A stretch of 64,000 nucleotides of DNA from positions 1,054,001 to 1,118,000 of the forward strand of contig CP050848.1 in assembly GCA_014873095.1 (NCBI GenBank). Reading direction: 5' to 3'. The stretch's first letter is position 1; each line of letters starts with the position of its first letter. The stretch is from Planctomycetales bacterium ZRK34 (GTDB lineage: Bacteria > Planctomycetota > Phycisphaerae > Phycisphaerales > Zrk34). Under the pieces are notes generated by a model. It saw only the letters and a list, made by a program, of their open reading frames with translations, searched no databases and was not told where the DNA came from. Below, piece after piece: positions 51,031 through 60,701 of the stretch. The position numbers and the translations under genes were made by a program.

Positions 51031-51471
51031 TCAATCATCAGCCGGCTGCTCGTCGAGCAGTTCGACCGACTGGCGCCCCGCGAAGCCGGCGTCGGTTTCG
51101 TGCCAGGCGGCCACTGAGTTCTCGCCGCGCTTCCAGCACAGGCAGACCTCGCGGCCTTCGTGCATCGAAGGGAAATCGATCAGCCCCATGTCGTAGTCTT
51201 TAAGCTCGACGCCGACCTGACCGAGTTCATCGACGTAACGATTCAACTCGTCGATCGCGGCGGCATAATCCCGTTGCATCACGACTTCCTCGGCGCCCGG
51301 CAGCGGGTGCTCGATCTGCTCTTGCAGATCGATCGCCCGGCGGTACGTCCGACGCACATCTTCCACGATGCGCGAGACGTAGGGCAGCGCCCGGTTGGCT
51401 TCGTCGACCGTGAAAAACTTACGATCGGCGGTGGCGTTCATCGAGGTGTCGAAATCATGCTGAAGAGACAT
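51031..51471 (-). CDS. DUF2203 family protein
   Basis: A 146-residue soluble protein: FFTVDEANRALPYVSRIVEDVRRTYRRA, then a helical hairpin, and the strongly conserved tail VGVELKDYDMGLIDFPSMHEGREVCLCWKRGE..VAAWHETDAGFAGRQ. This matches DUF2203, whose role is unknown. A perfect palindrome (51704-51719) lies 233 bases upstream. Confidence 0.85.
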   Translation of the reverse strand: MSLQHDFDTSMNATADRKFFTVDEANRALPYVSRIVEDVRRTYRRAIDLQEQIEHPLPGAEEVVMQRDYAAAIDELNRYVDELGQVGVELKDYDMGLIDFPSMHEGREVCLCWKRGENSVAAWHETDAGFAGRQSVELLDEQPADD

Positions 51472-51779
51472 AGCCTAACCTCCACGCGGTCTATTTCATT
51501 ATGAATCGCAAACGACCATAGTCAAATATCCCACCAGTCTGGGGGCCGATGTACCTACCTGTATATCGGTCCGATGCGCGTGCCGCACTAAAAATTACAT
51601 ACGTCGGCGACCCCCAAAATGATCGCTGAAACGACAGAAAACCTGCACGGCTTGCATTTACCGCGCCCCAGCATTTGTTTTTCTAATATCGCAAACACAG
51701 CCGGCGACAAATTTGTCGCAGCCCGTATCAGAGTTACGAGTTTACCCTGTTTAACGACGCCCCGAGCCGGAGCCCATCG
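51472..51779. other. non-coding region between ychF and the DUF2203 gene
   Basis: About 310 bases, less GC-rich than the flanks. It holds the perfect palindrome GCGACAAATTTGTCGC at 51704-51719 and presumably the promoter of the DUF2203 gene. Nothing else was recognised. Confidence 0.5.
51704..51719. promoter_or_regulatory. perfect 16-bp palindrome
   Basis: GCGACAAATTTGTCGC is a gapless palindrome, downstream of ychF and upstream of the DUF2203 gene. It could be an operator; no regulator is known. Confidence 0.4.
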
Positions 51780-52868
51780 CTACACATTGAAAAGGAAATG
51801 GCACACATCGTGATCCTGCATCACGTAGCCCTTGCCTTCGAGTCGCATCTTGCCCGCCGCCTTGATCGCCGCTTCGGTTTTGTGGTCGACCAGATCCTGC
51901 ACCTGGTAAACCTCAGCCCGGATGAAGCCGCGCTCGAAATCGGTGTGAATCACACCGGCCGCCTGCGGGGCCGTCGCGCCGATCGGCACCGTCCACGCAC
52001 GAATCTCCTTGGGCCCGGCCGTGTAGTAGCTCTGCAGTCCGAGCAGCCGGTAGATCGCCCGCGCCACCTTCGCCAGCGCCGGCTCGTCGAGCCCCATCGT
52101 CTCGAGCATCTCCGCCTTGTCCGCCTCGTCGAGTTCAGCCAGTTCGCTTTCGAGTTTCGCGCAGACCGGCACGACTTCGCCGCCGTGTTCGCTGACGTAC
52201 GCGCGAACCTTTTTGACCATGTCGTTGTCGCCGGCGAGACCCGCCTCATCGACGTTGCAGATGTACAGCACGCGCTTGGCGGTGATCAGGCCCAGCGACT
52301 TCAGCGCTTTGCGTGAATCATCATCAAACTGAATCGACCGCACCGGCTTGCCTTCGCTCAGCGCGTGTTCACATTGCTCGAGCAGCGCGACGCGCGCCTT
52401 GGCTTCCTTGTCGCCGGTGCGCGCCTGGCGTGCCGCCTTGTCTTTGGAGCCTTCGACGACCTGCAGGTCTGCGAGCATCAGTTCCGTTTCGATCGTTTCG
52501 ATGTCGCGGATCGGATCGATTCCGCCGTCGACATGCGCGATGTCTTCATCTTCAAAGCATCGCACCACATGTGAGATCGCATCCACCTGGCGGATATGCG
52601 AAAGAAACTTGTTGCCCAGGCCTTCGCCCTCGCTGGCGCCTTTGACCAGGCCCGCGATGTCGACCAGCCGCAGCACGGCCGGTATGACCTTCTCCGTCTC
52701 GATGTGCTGGTTGATCGTCGCCAGGCTCGGGTCCGGCACCGGCACCACGCCCACGTTCGGCTCGATCGTGCAGAACGGGTAATTCTTGGCCTCGATCCCC
52801 GCCGCCGTCAGCGCGTTAAACAGGGTCGACTTCCCAACATTCGGCAATCCAACGATGCCAGCTTCCAT
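51780..52868 (-). CDS. ychF: redox-responsive ATPase/GTPase YchF (OLA1 family)
   Basis: A 362-residue Obg-superfamily nucleotidase associated with ribosomes and stress control. It has [15 protein letters not shown] (P-loop), the G3 region [22 protein letters not shown], the altered G4 motif NVDE which shifts specificity to ATP, and the TGS-domain tail [19 protein letters not shown]...[18 protein letters not shown]. The start at 52868 ([15 protein letters not shown]) equals the family N-terminus. Confidence 0.96.
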   Translation of the reverse strand: MEAGIVGLPNVGKSTLFNALTAAGIEAKNYPFCTIEPNVGVVPVPDPSLATINQHIETEKVIPAVLRLVDIAGLVKGASEGEGLGNKFLSHIRQVDAISHVVRCFEDEDIAHVDGGIDPIRDIETIETELMLADLQVVEGSKDKAARQARTGDKEAKARVALLEQCEHALSEGKPVRSIQFDDDSRKALKSLGLITAKRVLYICNVDEAGLAGDNDMVKKVRAYVSEHGGEVVPVCAKLESELAELDEADKAEMLETMGLDEPALAKVARAIYRLLGLQSYYTAGPKEIRAWTVPIGATAPQAAGVIHTDFERGFIRAEVYQVQDLVDHKTEAAIKAAGKMRLEGKGYVMQDHDVCHFLFNV

Positions 52869-52907
52869 GACGATAATCCTATCGGGGATGAAGTTGCAGG
52901 CTGCAAC

Positions 52908-52980
52908 ATTTAGCGGCGGGGCTTGCCCCGCGTGTTCTGACTCGGTCATCCGCCGCGTGGGGCAAGCCCCACCGCTAAAT
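52908..52980. repeat. inverted-repeat element, family D variant, upstream of ychF
   Basis: Left unit 52908-52932 starts ATTTAGCGGCGGGGC; right unit 52954-52980 ends CCCCACCGCTAAAT. The two face each other, as in the elements at 1081 and 49418. Confidence 0.7.
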
Positions 52981-53087
52981 GGGCCAGCATGTTAGCCCAT
53001 CGGCCGCCGCAAGTCAGCCGCCTGTATTTACACGACGATTATGATACGCTCCACCGTCGCCCACGCACCGCACACAGGTCCAACCCC

Positions 53088-54098
53088 ATGCGCTACCTAA
53101 TAGCCTTGCTGCTGCTTACCCTCGCCCTGCCCGCCGTCGCTGATGAACCCTGGGCGCTGCACCTGTACGTCGAAAACGACGGCGCCTTCATCAAGCCCAA
53201 CAACAACACCGATCGCCACTACACCCACGGCACCAAAATCACCTTCACCCATCAACCCGACTTCGCCGACTCTCTGGCCGACTGCCTCGACAGTTTCTAC
53301 CCGCTGGGCCCCGCCGCCGAACGCGCCACCGCCTTCGGGTACAGCTTCGGCCAGAACATCTACACCCCCGCCAACATCACTGCGTCAGTCCCTGATCCCG
53401 ATGATCGGCCCTACGCCGGCTGGCTCTACGGCGGAGCGTTTCTCCAGCGCAGTGTCGCCGACACGATGGACTATCTCGACCTGACCATCGGCATCCTCGG
53501 CCCTTCCTCCCAGGCGGATGATTCGCAGAAGATCGTCCACGAAATCGTCGACGCCGCCAAACCCGAAGGCTGGGACCACCAGGTGCCCGACGAGGTCGGT
53601 TTCAACATCACCTACCAGCGTCACTGGAAGCTGCCCCTGCTCAATGCCGTCGACGAAGATGGCCATGCGTACCTCTTCGGCGCCGAGCTGCTGCCCCAGG
53701 CCGGGTTCACCCTCGGCACCATGAATCGTCACGTCAACGCCGGCGCCACCCTCCGCGCCGGGTGGAACCTGCCCAACGACTTCGGCCCGCCGCGCCTCGA
53801 AGAACCCGCCGACGCCACGCACCTACCCACCGATGGCGGCAAACTCAGCCTCTACGGGTTCGTCCGCCTCGAAGGCCGGCTCGTCGAGCACGATGCGTTC
53901 ATCGAAGGTGCGACCTTCCGTGATTCACCCGGCCGCAGCGCCGAGCCCGCCGTCGGCATCGTCCAGGTCGGCGTCGTCGCAACCCTCTACAAATTCGAGT
54001 TCGGTTATTCCCAGACCTTCCTCACCGAGCAATTCGACCGCCAGCACGGGTCCGACGCCTACGGCGCCTTCACCCTCGCCTGGCGCTGCAAGTTCTGA
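53088..54098 (+). CDS. lipid A deacylase LpxR family protein
   Basis: A 336-residue outer-membrane beta-barrel of the LpxR/DUF2219 family. A signal peptide (YLIALLLLTLALPAVA) is followed by LHLYVENDGAFIKPNNNTDRHYTHGTKITFTH. Asn30, Asp31 and Thr46 match the catalytic Asn, Asp and Thr positions of LpxR. DRPYAGWLYGGAFLQR and a barrel-like alternating C-terminus ending in Phe are also typical. LpxR removes acyl chains from lipid A, implying a lipopolysaccharide-bearing outer membrane. The start at 53088 begins the signal peptide. Confidence 0.85.
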   Translation: MRYLIALLLLTLALPAVADEPWALHLYVENDGAFIKPNNNTDRHYTHGTKITFTHQPDFADSLADCLDSFYPLGPAAERATAFGYSFGQNIYTPANITASVPDPDDRPYAGWLYGGAFLQRSVADTMDYLDLTIGILGPSSQADDSQKIVHEIVDAAKPEGWDHQVPDEVGFNITYQRHWKLPLLNAVDEDGHAYLFGAELLPQAGFTLGTMNRHVNAGATLRAGWNLPNDFGPPRLEEPADATHLPTDGGKLSLYGFVRLEGRLVEHDAFIEGATFRDSPGRSAEPAVGIVQVGVVATLYKFEFGYSQTFLTEQFDRQHGSDAYGAFTLAWRCKF

Positions 54099-54114
54099 CC
54101 CACCTGAAAAATTC

Positions 54115-54195
54115 TTTTTGACAAGATGAACAGGATCGGCAGGAAGTAACTGCCTTCACCATCCGGTATTCATCCTGGAATCCTGTCGACAAGTT
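54115..54195. repeat. dispersed repeat, family E fragment
   Basis: GACAAGATGAACAGGATCGG (54120 on) faces CATCCTGGAATCCTGTCGAC (54171 on). It lies between convergent lpxR-type and DUF1349-like genes. Confidence 0.5.
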
Positions 54196-54196
54196 T

Positions 54197-54814
54197 TCAC
54201 TTGATTTCGAAATCGTTGAACCGATTCCAGTGTTCGGTGTCTTTGGGGCCGCGCTGGGACTTGAGGCCGACTTCACCGGCGCCGTCGTTGGGCATGGTCG
54301 ACTCGGCGGCGGTCTTCCATTCGCCGCCGTCGACGGAATATCGACCGATGATCTTCTGACCGGTGCGTTCGAGCACGAGGCGCACCGGGCCGTCGCCGAT
54401 CGGCGTCACGCACAACACCTGCGTGCGCCCGTCCTGCTCCCGGCCCATCACGATGTTCCACTTGCCGTACTCCAGTTCCTTCACGAGCTTGATGAAATCA
54501 TCGTCGCTGAAATACCACAGCAGTCCCGCCTGTTCCCATCGCGGCGGGTCCGATGGATTCATCCGCAGCGTCACCGCCACGCTCGCATCACCCGCCGGCG
54601 CGCCCCGCAGCAACTGATTCTTGCCATCATTTTTTCGCCCCCAGAGCGTCCCGGGCAACGCGCGAATCCACAAACCTTCGTGATCAACCCGCCAGGCGTC
54701 TTCAACCTCATGCACCCACCGCCAGCCGCCCGCGAGCTTGCCATCAAACGCATCGACAAACACATCGCGTTGCCCGCCCGTTGCAACCGCCAGCGTAATC
54801 AATAACCAGTGCAT
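54197..54814 (-). CDS. exported DUF1349-like concanavalin-fold protein
   Basis: A 205-residue protein with a short signal peptide (MHWLLITLAVATGG) and one jelly-roll domain. WRWVHEVEDAWRVDHEGLWIRALPGTLWG, WEQAGLLWYFSDDDFIKLVKELEYGKWNIVM and the closing LKSQRGPKDTEHWNRFNDFEIK resemble DUF1349/beta-xylosidase-like C-terminal domains. These often bind or flank sugar-active enzymes. The start at 54814 follows GGAGG; a longer frame adds eight residues without signal character. Function unproven. Confidence 0.72.
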   Translation of the reverse strand: MHWLLITLAVATGGQRDVFVDAFDGKLAGGWRWVHEVEDAWRVDHEGLWIRALPGTLWGRKNDGKNQLLRGAPAGDASVAVTLRMNPSDPPRWEQAGLLWYFSDDDFIKLVKELEYGKWNIVMGREQDGRTQVLCVTPIGDGPVRLVLERTGQKIIGRYSVDGGEWKTAAESTMPNDGAGEVGLKSQRGPKDTEHWNRFNDFEIK

Positions 54815-54837
54815 GTAACCTCCATACGTCTTTTTCA

Positions 54838-54860
54838 TAGCCGCGGGCGGAAGCCCGCGG
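54838..54860 (+). repeat. family B palindromic repeat, downstream flank of the second transposase
   Basis: Starts TAGCCGCGGGCGGAAGCC; perfect CCGCGGGC/GCCCGCGG arms around GGAA. Oriented opposite to the copy at 55410-55432. Confidence 0.8.
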
Positions 54861-54883
54861 TCACCGCGTGTCTCTGCGAACGA

Positions 54884-55396
54884 CTATCCGTCACCAATCA
54901 ACTCATCCAGCGTAGACGGCCGCTGCTCGCCTTCACGCCAGAACAATCCCGAATGTTTCGGCAGATAAACGTTCACCAGATAATCATAATGCTTACGATC
55001 ACGCACACGTTTACGTGACGGCTTGCGTGTTAACCACCGCCGCCCGGTTTCACCCGCATGACGCCCGAGAAAACCACTGAGCAGATTGGCCAATTTGTCG
55101 CGAACGTCCTGCCAAGGCGTGAATGTCTTCCAACTGATCAATACATGGATGTGTGTGGTCTCGGCGCCGAAGGCATGGATGCGCCACCCGCGGCGCTCTG
55201 AGACATCCAACACACCACTCAGCAGCAGCTTCTGTCGGTCCGGTGTAAACACGACGGGTTCATGTTTAGCTTGGCGATTATAAAACGCCGCCTGATCCGG
55301 ATCGGGCGGAAGGATTTTGCCGCCTTTCACATACCCGCGTGGATGGTCCGCCGGCCAGGAGCGATACGCGTGATAAGACAGCAGATAAACCGCCAT
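54884..55396 (-). CDS. second RAYT-like Y1 transposase (IS200-like HUH fold)
   Basis: A 170-residue HUH-type protein. The metal-binding motif is H-I-H at residues 82-84 (TTHIHVLISW), and a Tyr-rich helix follows in KHYDYLVNVYLPKHSGLFW, where the catalytic Tyr is expected. It is not close in sequence to the transposase at 11491 (HYH motif, different flanks), so it represents a separate lineage. Family B palindromes lie 23 bases past its stop (54838-54860) and 13 bases before its start (55410-55432, inverted), with a further copy at 55447. This arrangement is typical of RAYT genes with their REP sequences. Confidence 0.75.
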   Translation of the reverse strand: MAVYLLSYHAYRSWPADHPRGYVKGGKILPPDPDQAAFYNRQAKHEPVVFTPDRQKLLLSGVLDVSERRGWRIHAFGAETTHIHVLISWKTFTPWQDVRDKLANLLSGFLGRHAGETGRRWLTRKPSRKRVRDRKHYDYLVNVYLPKHSGLFWREGEQRPSTLDELIGDG

Positions 55397-55409
55397 GAAG
55401 ATCAGAATA

Positions 55410-55432
55410 CCGCAGGCTTCCGCCTGCGGCTA
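55410..55432 (-). repeat. family B palindromic repeat, upstream flank of the second transposase
   Basis: Minus strand reads TAGCCGCAGGCGGAAGCC. Inverted relative to 54838-54860, so the pair frames the transposase gene. Confidence 0.8.
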
Positions 55433-55446
55433 GCAAAGACAATTCA

Positions 55447-55469
55447 TAGCCGCGGGCGGAAGCCCGTGG
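55447..55469 (+). repeat. family B palindromic repeat, additional copy
   Basis: Reads TAGCCGCGGGCGGAAGCC, with one mismatch in the right arm. It forms a head-to-head doublet with 55410-55432, five bases before the stop of the LOG-family gene. Confidence 0.75.
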
Positions 55470-55474
55470 GGTGT

Positions 55475-56509
55475 TTACATCGCTGGGGCGAAGTCGTTGA
55501 TGCGGTCGATCAACTGACGCAGGCGGCCGTAGTCGCGGCGGGTGTAGTGCCAGGTCAGGCGCGGCAGCGCCAGGGCGACCTGCTCGCCTTCCAGCGCGCC
55601 GGTCTGCTCGATCTTGCCTGAAACAACCAGGTCGGCGAACTCGGTGTTGATCGCATCGAGCTGATCGATCGTCAACTCGTGGCGGATGCGCATCACGAAG
55701 CTGTCATCGACGAAGCGCGTCGAGTGATAGTTACGGTAGAAATCGAGCACGTGCTGAGCGGCGGCGGCAGGATCGTTGAAGATGTGATACAGGCTCAGAT
55801 CCTCGGGGCTGATCAGCTTCTTGTCGAGCAGGCCCTGGCGGATCAGGCGATCGATGTGTTCGAAGTAATCATTGCCGGGCGGCTCGATCATCACGATCGG
55901 AATGATCGGCGCCTTGCCGGTCTGTACGAGCGTGAGCACCTCAAAGGCTTCGTCGAGCGTACCGAACCCGCCGGGCAGCAGGGCCAGCGCGTTGGCCTGC
56001 GAGACGAACACGAGCTTGCGCGTGAAGAAGTAGCGGAAAGTCACAAGCTTTTCATCGCCGACGATGATGTCGTTGGCGTTGGTCTCAAAGGGCAGGCGGA
56101 TGGACACGCCGAACGATTTCGCCCGGCCGGCGCCTTCGTGGCCGGCGCGCATGATGCCGTCGCCGGCGCCGGTGATGATCATCCATCCGGCCTCGGCGAT
56201 CACGCGGGCGAACTGCACCGCGGCCTCGTAGTCGGCGTGATCAACCGGCGTGCGGGCGGACCCGAAGATCGAAATCTTGTGTATATCCGGATAGGCGCGG
56301 AAGACCTTCAGCGCGTAGCGCAGCTCGCGCAGGGAGCGCGACACAAGCTTGAGCTCGCCGGTGTCAGCCCCGTCGGCGATCAGGCGCAGCGCGGTCTGCA
56401 TCGCTTCGCGGACCAGTTGGCCGGACAGGTCGTCAGGATCACCGCCGGCCTGGCGGACGAGGTCGTCAAGCGTTGCAACGATTTGGGGATCACGTAGAGA
56501 AACGGTCAT
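55475..56509 (-). CDS. LOG-family protein (nucleoside-monophosphate phosphoribohydrolase-like)
   Basis: A 344-residue Rossmann-fold protein of the LOG/TIGR00730 group once annotated as lysine decarboxylase. The signature PGGFGTLDEAFEVLTL contains the PGGxGTxxE motif that binds the ribose-phosphate; SIFGSART and WMIITGAGDGIMRAGHEGA are also typical. Relatives split nucleoside monophosphates into base and ribose 5-phosphate. An extra 75-residue helical N-terminus and a C-terminal extension of about 90 residues (from HSTRFVDDSFV) mark the longer subgroup. The start at 56509 is the first Met. Confidence 0.85.
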   Translation of the reverse strand: MTVSLRDPQIVATLDDLVRQAGGDPDDLSGQLVREAMQTALRLIADGADTGELKLVSRSLRELRYALKVFRAYPDIHKISIFGSARTPVDHADYEAAVQFARVIAEAGWMIITGAGDGIMRAGHEGAGRAKSFGVSIRLPFETNANDIIVGDEKLVTFRYFFTRKLVFVSQANALALLPGGFGTLDEAFEVLTLVQTGKAPIIPIVMIEPPGNDYFEHIDRLIRQGLLDKKLISPEDLSLYHIFNDPAAAAQHVLDFYRNYHSTRFVDDSFVMRIRHELTIDQLDAINTEFADLVVSGKIEQTGALEGEQVALALPRLTWHYTRRDYGRLRQLIDRINDFAPAM

Positions 56510-56524
56510 GGCAAGTCATTGTAC

Positions 56525-59500
56525 TTAAGGTTTGGAAGCGGGTGTGGGCACTTCGGCGGCGGCCGGGCCGAACACATCATGCCACGCTCGGGTCAGCCCG
56601 CTGAACTGATCGACGGAGGTGTTCGGATCATCGAGGGTGCCGGTGATATGGATGGTCATCAGCTGATCGCGGAACCCGTCGACCAGATCGGTGAACGGCC
56701 CGAGTTTGAGCCCCTTGGGGTTGGAGCTGGTCAGGGCCAGGTCGAGCTGCGTTTCGGGATAGGTCATGACGCCGCGCCCGGCGAGCTGCATGGTCGGCGA
56801 GGTGAGGCTGATGTTTTCGAAGACGAAGTTGCCCCCGCGGATGTAGTAGCTGACTTGGGCGGTGTCGAAGGGATCGTTGACCGGCAGTTTGAGGTGCGAG
56901 ATTTTCAGCAGGCCGACGGCCAGTGGCACGCCGCGCAAATCCGCCCCGCGCACGATCAGGTCACCCCGGCCGCGCAGCTTCTTGCGATCGGCCCATGACC
57001 CATCCAGCGCGATCGAGGCTGACAGCGTGCCGTTGATCGGTTTGGCGTCGGGTTTCTTCGGCGCTTCCGAAGCGTCATCGTAAACCATCAACTGACCGAG
57101 GCGGGCTTCGGACAGCGCCAACTGCAACTGATAATCCCCGGTGGACATCGTGAATGCGCCCTGCCCGCCGATTCTTCCTTCGGCGCATCGGCCGGCCAGA
57201 TCGGTCAGCAGCACGCGGTCGGACCCGGCGACGTTGCGCAACTTCAGCGTCAGATCTTCAACAGGGCGCGACGCGGCGAGCAGGCGGTCGGCGTGAATCT
57301 TCGTGCGCACGGTCGGCCAGGTTGCGTCGGCTTCGAGGCGCGTTTCGAGTTCAACCGTGCCGTGAAAGTCCGTCACGGGCAGGCCGATGTTCATCGACGC
57401 GCCGTTGAGGGCGAGCGTGCCGGTGGCGTACGTGTCGGCGCGGTCATCGTCGAGCGCGCTGTAGGTGAGCTTCGACAGGCTCAACTCGTAAGGGCCGGTG
57501 AGTTTGAGGCCCTCGACGATGGACACGACGCGCTGCGGCATGGCGGCGCGGGCCGTCGGCGAGAATGTTTCCCCGGCGATCATCATCGACAGGTCGGCAC
57601 TGAGCTTCGGGGTGTAGCGCACATCGCCGGTGACATCAAAGCGGCCGGCGTCAAAGGTCCCGCTGAACTGATCCATCCGCACCACATCGGGTTCGACGAT
57701 GATGTGGCCGTCGGTCTGTGCGAAGTCGTAGCGGAAGTCGCGGAAGGTGAACGCCAGCGAACGCGGCTGCAGGTCCAGGCGATACTGGCGATCGTCCTGC
57801 CCGACGACGGCGTATTCCAACTTGGCGTCAAACCGCCCCGCCGGCGCGTGCGTCGACCAGAAGTCACGCAGTGCCTGCGGCGCCTCGACAGCCGGACTGA
57901 TCAGGTCGAGCACGGAATCTTCGAATCGCAGATTCTCCGCGGACGCAAGGATGTGCATCGTGCGGCGATCTTTGTCGGACCAGTCCGACCCGCCGGTGAA
58001 CGCGATGCGCCCATCGCCGCATGCGGCGGCCATCGACTCGATGGTCATCTGATGCAGCGACAGCTTGAGCTGGCCGGCCAGGTCCGTGAGCTTGAGTCGG
58101 CCCGAGCCCGGCGCGGCGGTGGCGTCTGTGACTTCGACGCCCATGTCGATGTCAATGCGGTCGGCTTCGGTGTCGCGCAGGATGCGCCCTTCGACGTTGA
58201 TCTTGCCGGCGACGCGCAGGCTGCGCAGCCAGTCGTCCTGCGGCTCGGGCAGCGCGTCATAGAGCATGTCGTCCAGCGGCACTTCCTTGGCGGAAAGTAC
58301 GATCTCGGGAATGACCCGGTTGCCGTTTGATTCGTGCGGCGTCTGCACCTTGCCGATCATTCCGCCATAGCCGCCGTGCAGTCCGAACCCGTTGAACCCC
58401 TCAAAGCTGACTTCACGCGGCGCGATGATCACGCGCCCCTTGCGGACGCGCACCGGGTACGGGAAGAACTGAAACACGACGCCTGCATCGACAAGTTCGA
58501 CGGACGTGTGCAGCGTAAATTTGATTTTGCCGGGACCGAACGGGCGCGTCACTTTCACCACCGCATTGCCGCGCCCACCGAGGTCGAACACCGGCAGCGT
58601 CAGCTTTTTCTGAACATCCTCCAAGATGCGATACTGCTCGGCAGCCTGTTCGAGATCAACCTGCTCAAACTCGCGCAAAAGCTGAAGCGTCTGCTGGCGC
58701 CGCTGTTCAAGCTGGTCGCGCTCGGCGGTGGTGATGAAGTAACCGCGCTGGTGGATCTGCTCGAAGCGCTCGCGGTTGAAAAACATGTCCCAACCCTTGA
58801 GGGTTTTCTCGGGCAGGGCTTCGCGGAGTTCGTCGTTCAGCGCGAGGTTGACCGCGGTGACGGTCAGATCGATGGCGGCCTGGGGCGAGGGCGGGCCGAT
58901 GGTGCCGGTGATGGTCGCCGAGGCGCCGTCGGGCAGATCGCCGGTGAGGTGTTTGACCTCGATCACCTGGTCGTTGAAGGTGACCAGACCGCGGCAGTTG
59001 GTCAGTTCGTAGGGAAACCTCTCGAAATGGCCGTGCGAGTTGTACGCCTCGTCGGACGGGTCCAGCGAGCCGAGATCGGTGGGGCGCGGTGAGCCGGGCG
59101 GGCCGATCAGTTCACGCACCAGGTCGCGCCCGCTGAGGATGGTGCTTGTGCCTTCGTAGTCGATGCGCCCGCCTTCAGTGCTGCGGTTCAGCGATAGCGA
59201 CACGCGCATCCACCCCACCGGTGAAAGCATCTGAAAAATGCGAAGTATCTCCGGCTTCAGCGCGACCATGTACACCGGCTTTTCCGGGATGCGAAACGGC
59301 CGCGTCGACACCGCCAATTGAAACGGCGCATCGCGCTTGTAGCCTTCGATCCGCCCGTTGATGCGATACTGCAGGCCTTCGAGCTGCCCGACGAGTTCTT
59401 CGACGCTGATGCGATCATTGTCGAAGCGGAACGTTCCCGAAACGTTGGTCATCCGGGCCTTGTACTCGTCGGTCGAAAGCTGCGGCAGCGTCAGCGCCAC

Positions 59501-60514
59501 ATCCGAAAAGCTCACCACCGCGTGAAACCCCGCCGCATCGTCATACTCGAATTGAATCTGCGGCAGCGCCCCGCTGGGCTCGAACATGTCCCACCACTGG
59601 CGGATCTGACGCGGCATCACCGTCCGGTGCGGGTTGACCAGCCCCGACCCGACAAGCTGCACCGACACTTCAAGCTTTTCCAGATCGAAGCGGCCGGTCA
59701 GCGCGGGGGCAGTGTTCGGGTCGCCGGTCGTGGTGAGCACCTGGTCGTCTTTGTCCGGCAGTTGGTACAGCTCGAAGTGGTAGAGCCCCGCCTGATCCGT
59801 ATCGGGATTCAACCGTCCGGTCACGTCCAGCCCCCACGACTGGTATTCACCGCCGTAGACTTCGCCGTACGCCACGCGCCCCTCGCGCAGATAAATCCGC
59901 GGCAGGCGCGGCATCTCGTCCTGTGGCTTGACGCGCTTGACCTTCCGCAACAGTTCGTAGTTGAATTCGTCCTCGCCGATCTCCGTCAGCGACAATACCG
60001 GTTTGAACAACATCATCTGCTGAGCTTCGAATTTCCCCTGCAGCAGCGCGACCGGATCGATCCGCAGCAGCGTCTGCTCAGCGCGGAACAGTTCCGAGCC
60101 GCGTCCTTCCATGCCGGGCACGTTCAGCGTGAGTCCGCGCAGGTCGATGGTGCCGTCAAGGCTGAAGGTCGCCGAGTCGATGTGTGCCTCGGCGCCGGTC
60201 ATCGCTTCGAGCAACTGCCCGGCATACATGGCCACGCGATGTGGGCGCGAGATGTACCAGTAAGCCCCCGCCACGATCGAAGCGAGCACTACCAGAATGG
60301 CCGCGCCCCAGAACCGCATGCGATGCGGTCGGTGGAAACGTCCATGCAGATGCTTTCGCCTGAGCAAACCGGAAACCTCCCTGAGCTTCACACTGCGATG
60401 TGCCGAAACATGCGGCCGGACCTTATTATTGTCGCCGCAAGCTACGGGTTCGCCCCACGGAGCAAAACATCGCCTGCCGACGTTATCGGCAAAGCCCGCC
60501 GGATTGTTTCTCAT
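56525..60514 (-). CDS. very large AsmA-like/DUF3971-type membrane-anchored protein
   Basis: Roughly 1,260-1,330 residues depending on the start. A basic segment and a single membrane helix (MRFWGAAILVVLASIVAGAYWYI) precede a long, beta-rich periplasmic part with repeats such as IDLRGLTLNVPGM and DLAGRCAEGRIGGQGAFTM. The C-terminus holds the AsmA-like block NGTLSASIALDGSWADRKKLRGRGDLIVRGADLRGVPL...LPVNDPFDTAQVSYYIRGGNFVFENISL. Such AsmA/TamB-like proteins bridge the envelope and move lipids or support outer-membrane assembly. No ribosome site marks the start: ATG 60514 and ATG 60319 (directly before the helix) are both possible. The homology call is by pattern only. Confidence 0.7.
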   Translation of the reverse strand: MRNNPAGFADNVGRRCFAPWGEPVACGDNNKVRPHVSAHRSVKLREVSGLLRRKHLHGRFHRPHRMRFWGAAILVVLASIVAGAYWYISRPHRVAMYAGQLLEAMTGAEAHIDSATFSLDGTIDLRGLTLNVPGMEGRGSELFRAEQTLLRIDPVALLQGKFEAQQMMLFKPVLSLTEIGEDEFNYELLRKVKRVKPQDEMPRLPRIYLREGRVAYGEVYGGEYQSWGLDVTGRLNPDTDQAGLYHFELYQLPDKDDQVLTTTGDPNTAPALTGRFDLEKLEVSVQLVGSGLVNPHRTVMPRQIRQWWDMFEPSGALPQIQFEYDDAAGFHAVVSFSDVALTLPQLSTDEYKARMTNVSGTFRFDNDRISVEELVGQLEGLQYRINGRIEGYKRDAPFQLAVSTRPFRIPEKPVYMVALKPEILRIFQMLSPVGWMRVSLSLNRSTEGGRIDYEGTSTILSGRDLVRELIGPPGSPRPTDLGSLDPSDEAYNSHGHFERFPYELTNCRGLVTFNDQVIEVKHLTGDLPDGASATITGTIGPPSPQAAIDLTVTAVNLALNDELREALPEKTLKGWDMFFNRERFEQIHQRGYFITTAERDQLEQRRQQTLQLLREFEQVDLEQAAEQYRILEDVQKKLTLPVFDLGGRGNAVVKVTRPFGPGKIKFTLHTSVELVDAGVVFQFFPYPVRVRKGRVIIAPREVSFEGFNGFGLHGGYGGMIGKVQTPHESNGNRVIPEIVLSAKEVPLDDMLYDALPEPQDDWLRSLRVAGKINVEGRILRDTEADRIDIDMGVEVTDATAAPGSGRLKLTDLAGQLKLSLHQMTIESMAAACGDGRIAFTGGSDWSDKDRRTMHILASAENLRFEDSVLDLISPAVEAPQALRDFWSTHAPAGRFDAKLEYAVVGQDDRQYRLDLQPRSLAFTFRDFRYDFAQTDGHIIVEPDVVRMDQFSGTFDAGRFDVTGDVRYTPKLSADLSMMIAGETFSPTARAAMPQRVVSIVEGLKLTGPYELSLSKLTYSALDDDRADTYATGTLALNGASMNIGLPVTDFHGTVELETRLEADATWPTVRTKIHADRLLAASRPVEDLTLKLRNVAGSDRVLLTDLAGRCAEGRIGGQGAFTMSTGDYQLQLALSEARLGQLMVYDDASEAPKKPDAKPINGTLSASIALDGSWADRKKLRGRGDLIVRGADLRGVPLAVGLLKISHLKLPVNDPFDTAQVSYYIRGGNFVFENISLTSPTMQLAGRGVMTYPETQLDLALTSSNPKGLKLGPFTDLVDGFRDQLMTIHITGTLDDPNTSVDQFSGLTRAWHDVFGPAAAEVPTPASKP

Positions 60515-60701
60515 TTTACATATACTTCGCACTGCCAATTATTTAGGCAGACAATACATCACGCCGCACAAACGTCCTACCGATCATGACCCTTCGCTTG
60601 ATTATCCTTCGTTGCCGAACTTGCACGACTTTCCCCACCGCCGGACGCTGAATCAGTACGATGGGTCTGGTCCGTTTACTGGTCTACCTTTTGGAGTCGC
60701 A

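Noticed and set aside
55475..56509. Lysine decarboxylase
   Set aside because: The PGGFGTLDE signature belongs to LOG-type phosphoribohydrolases; the old decarboxylase label for this family is known to be wrong.
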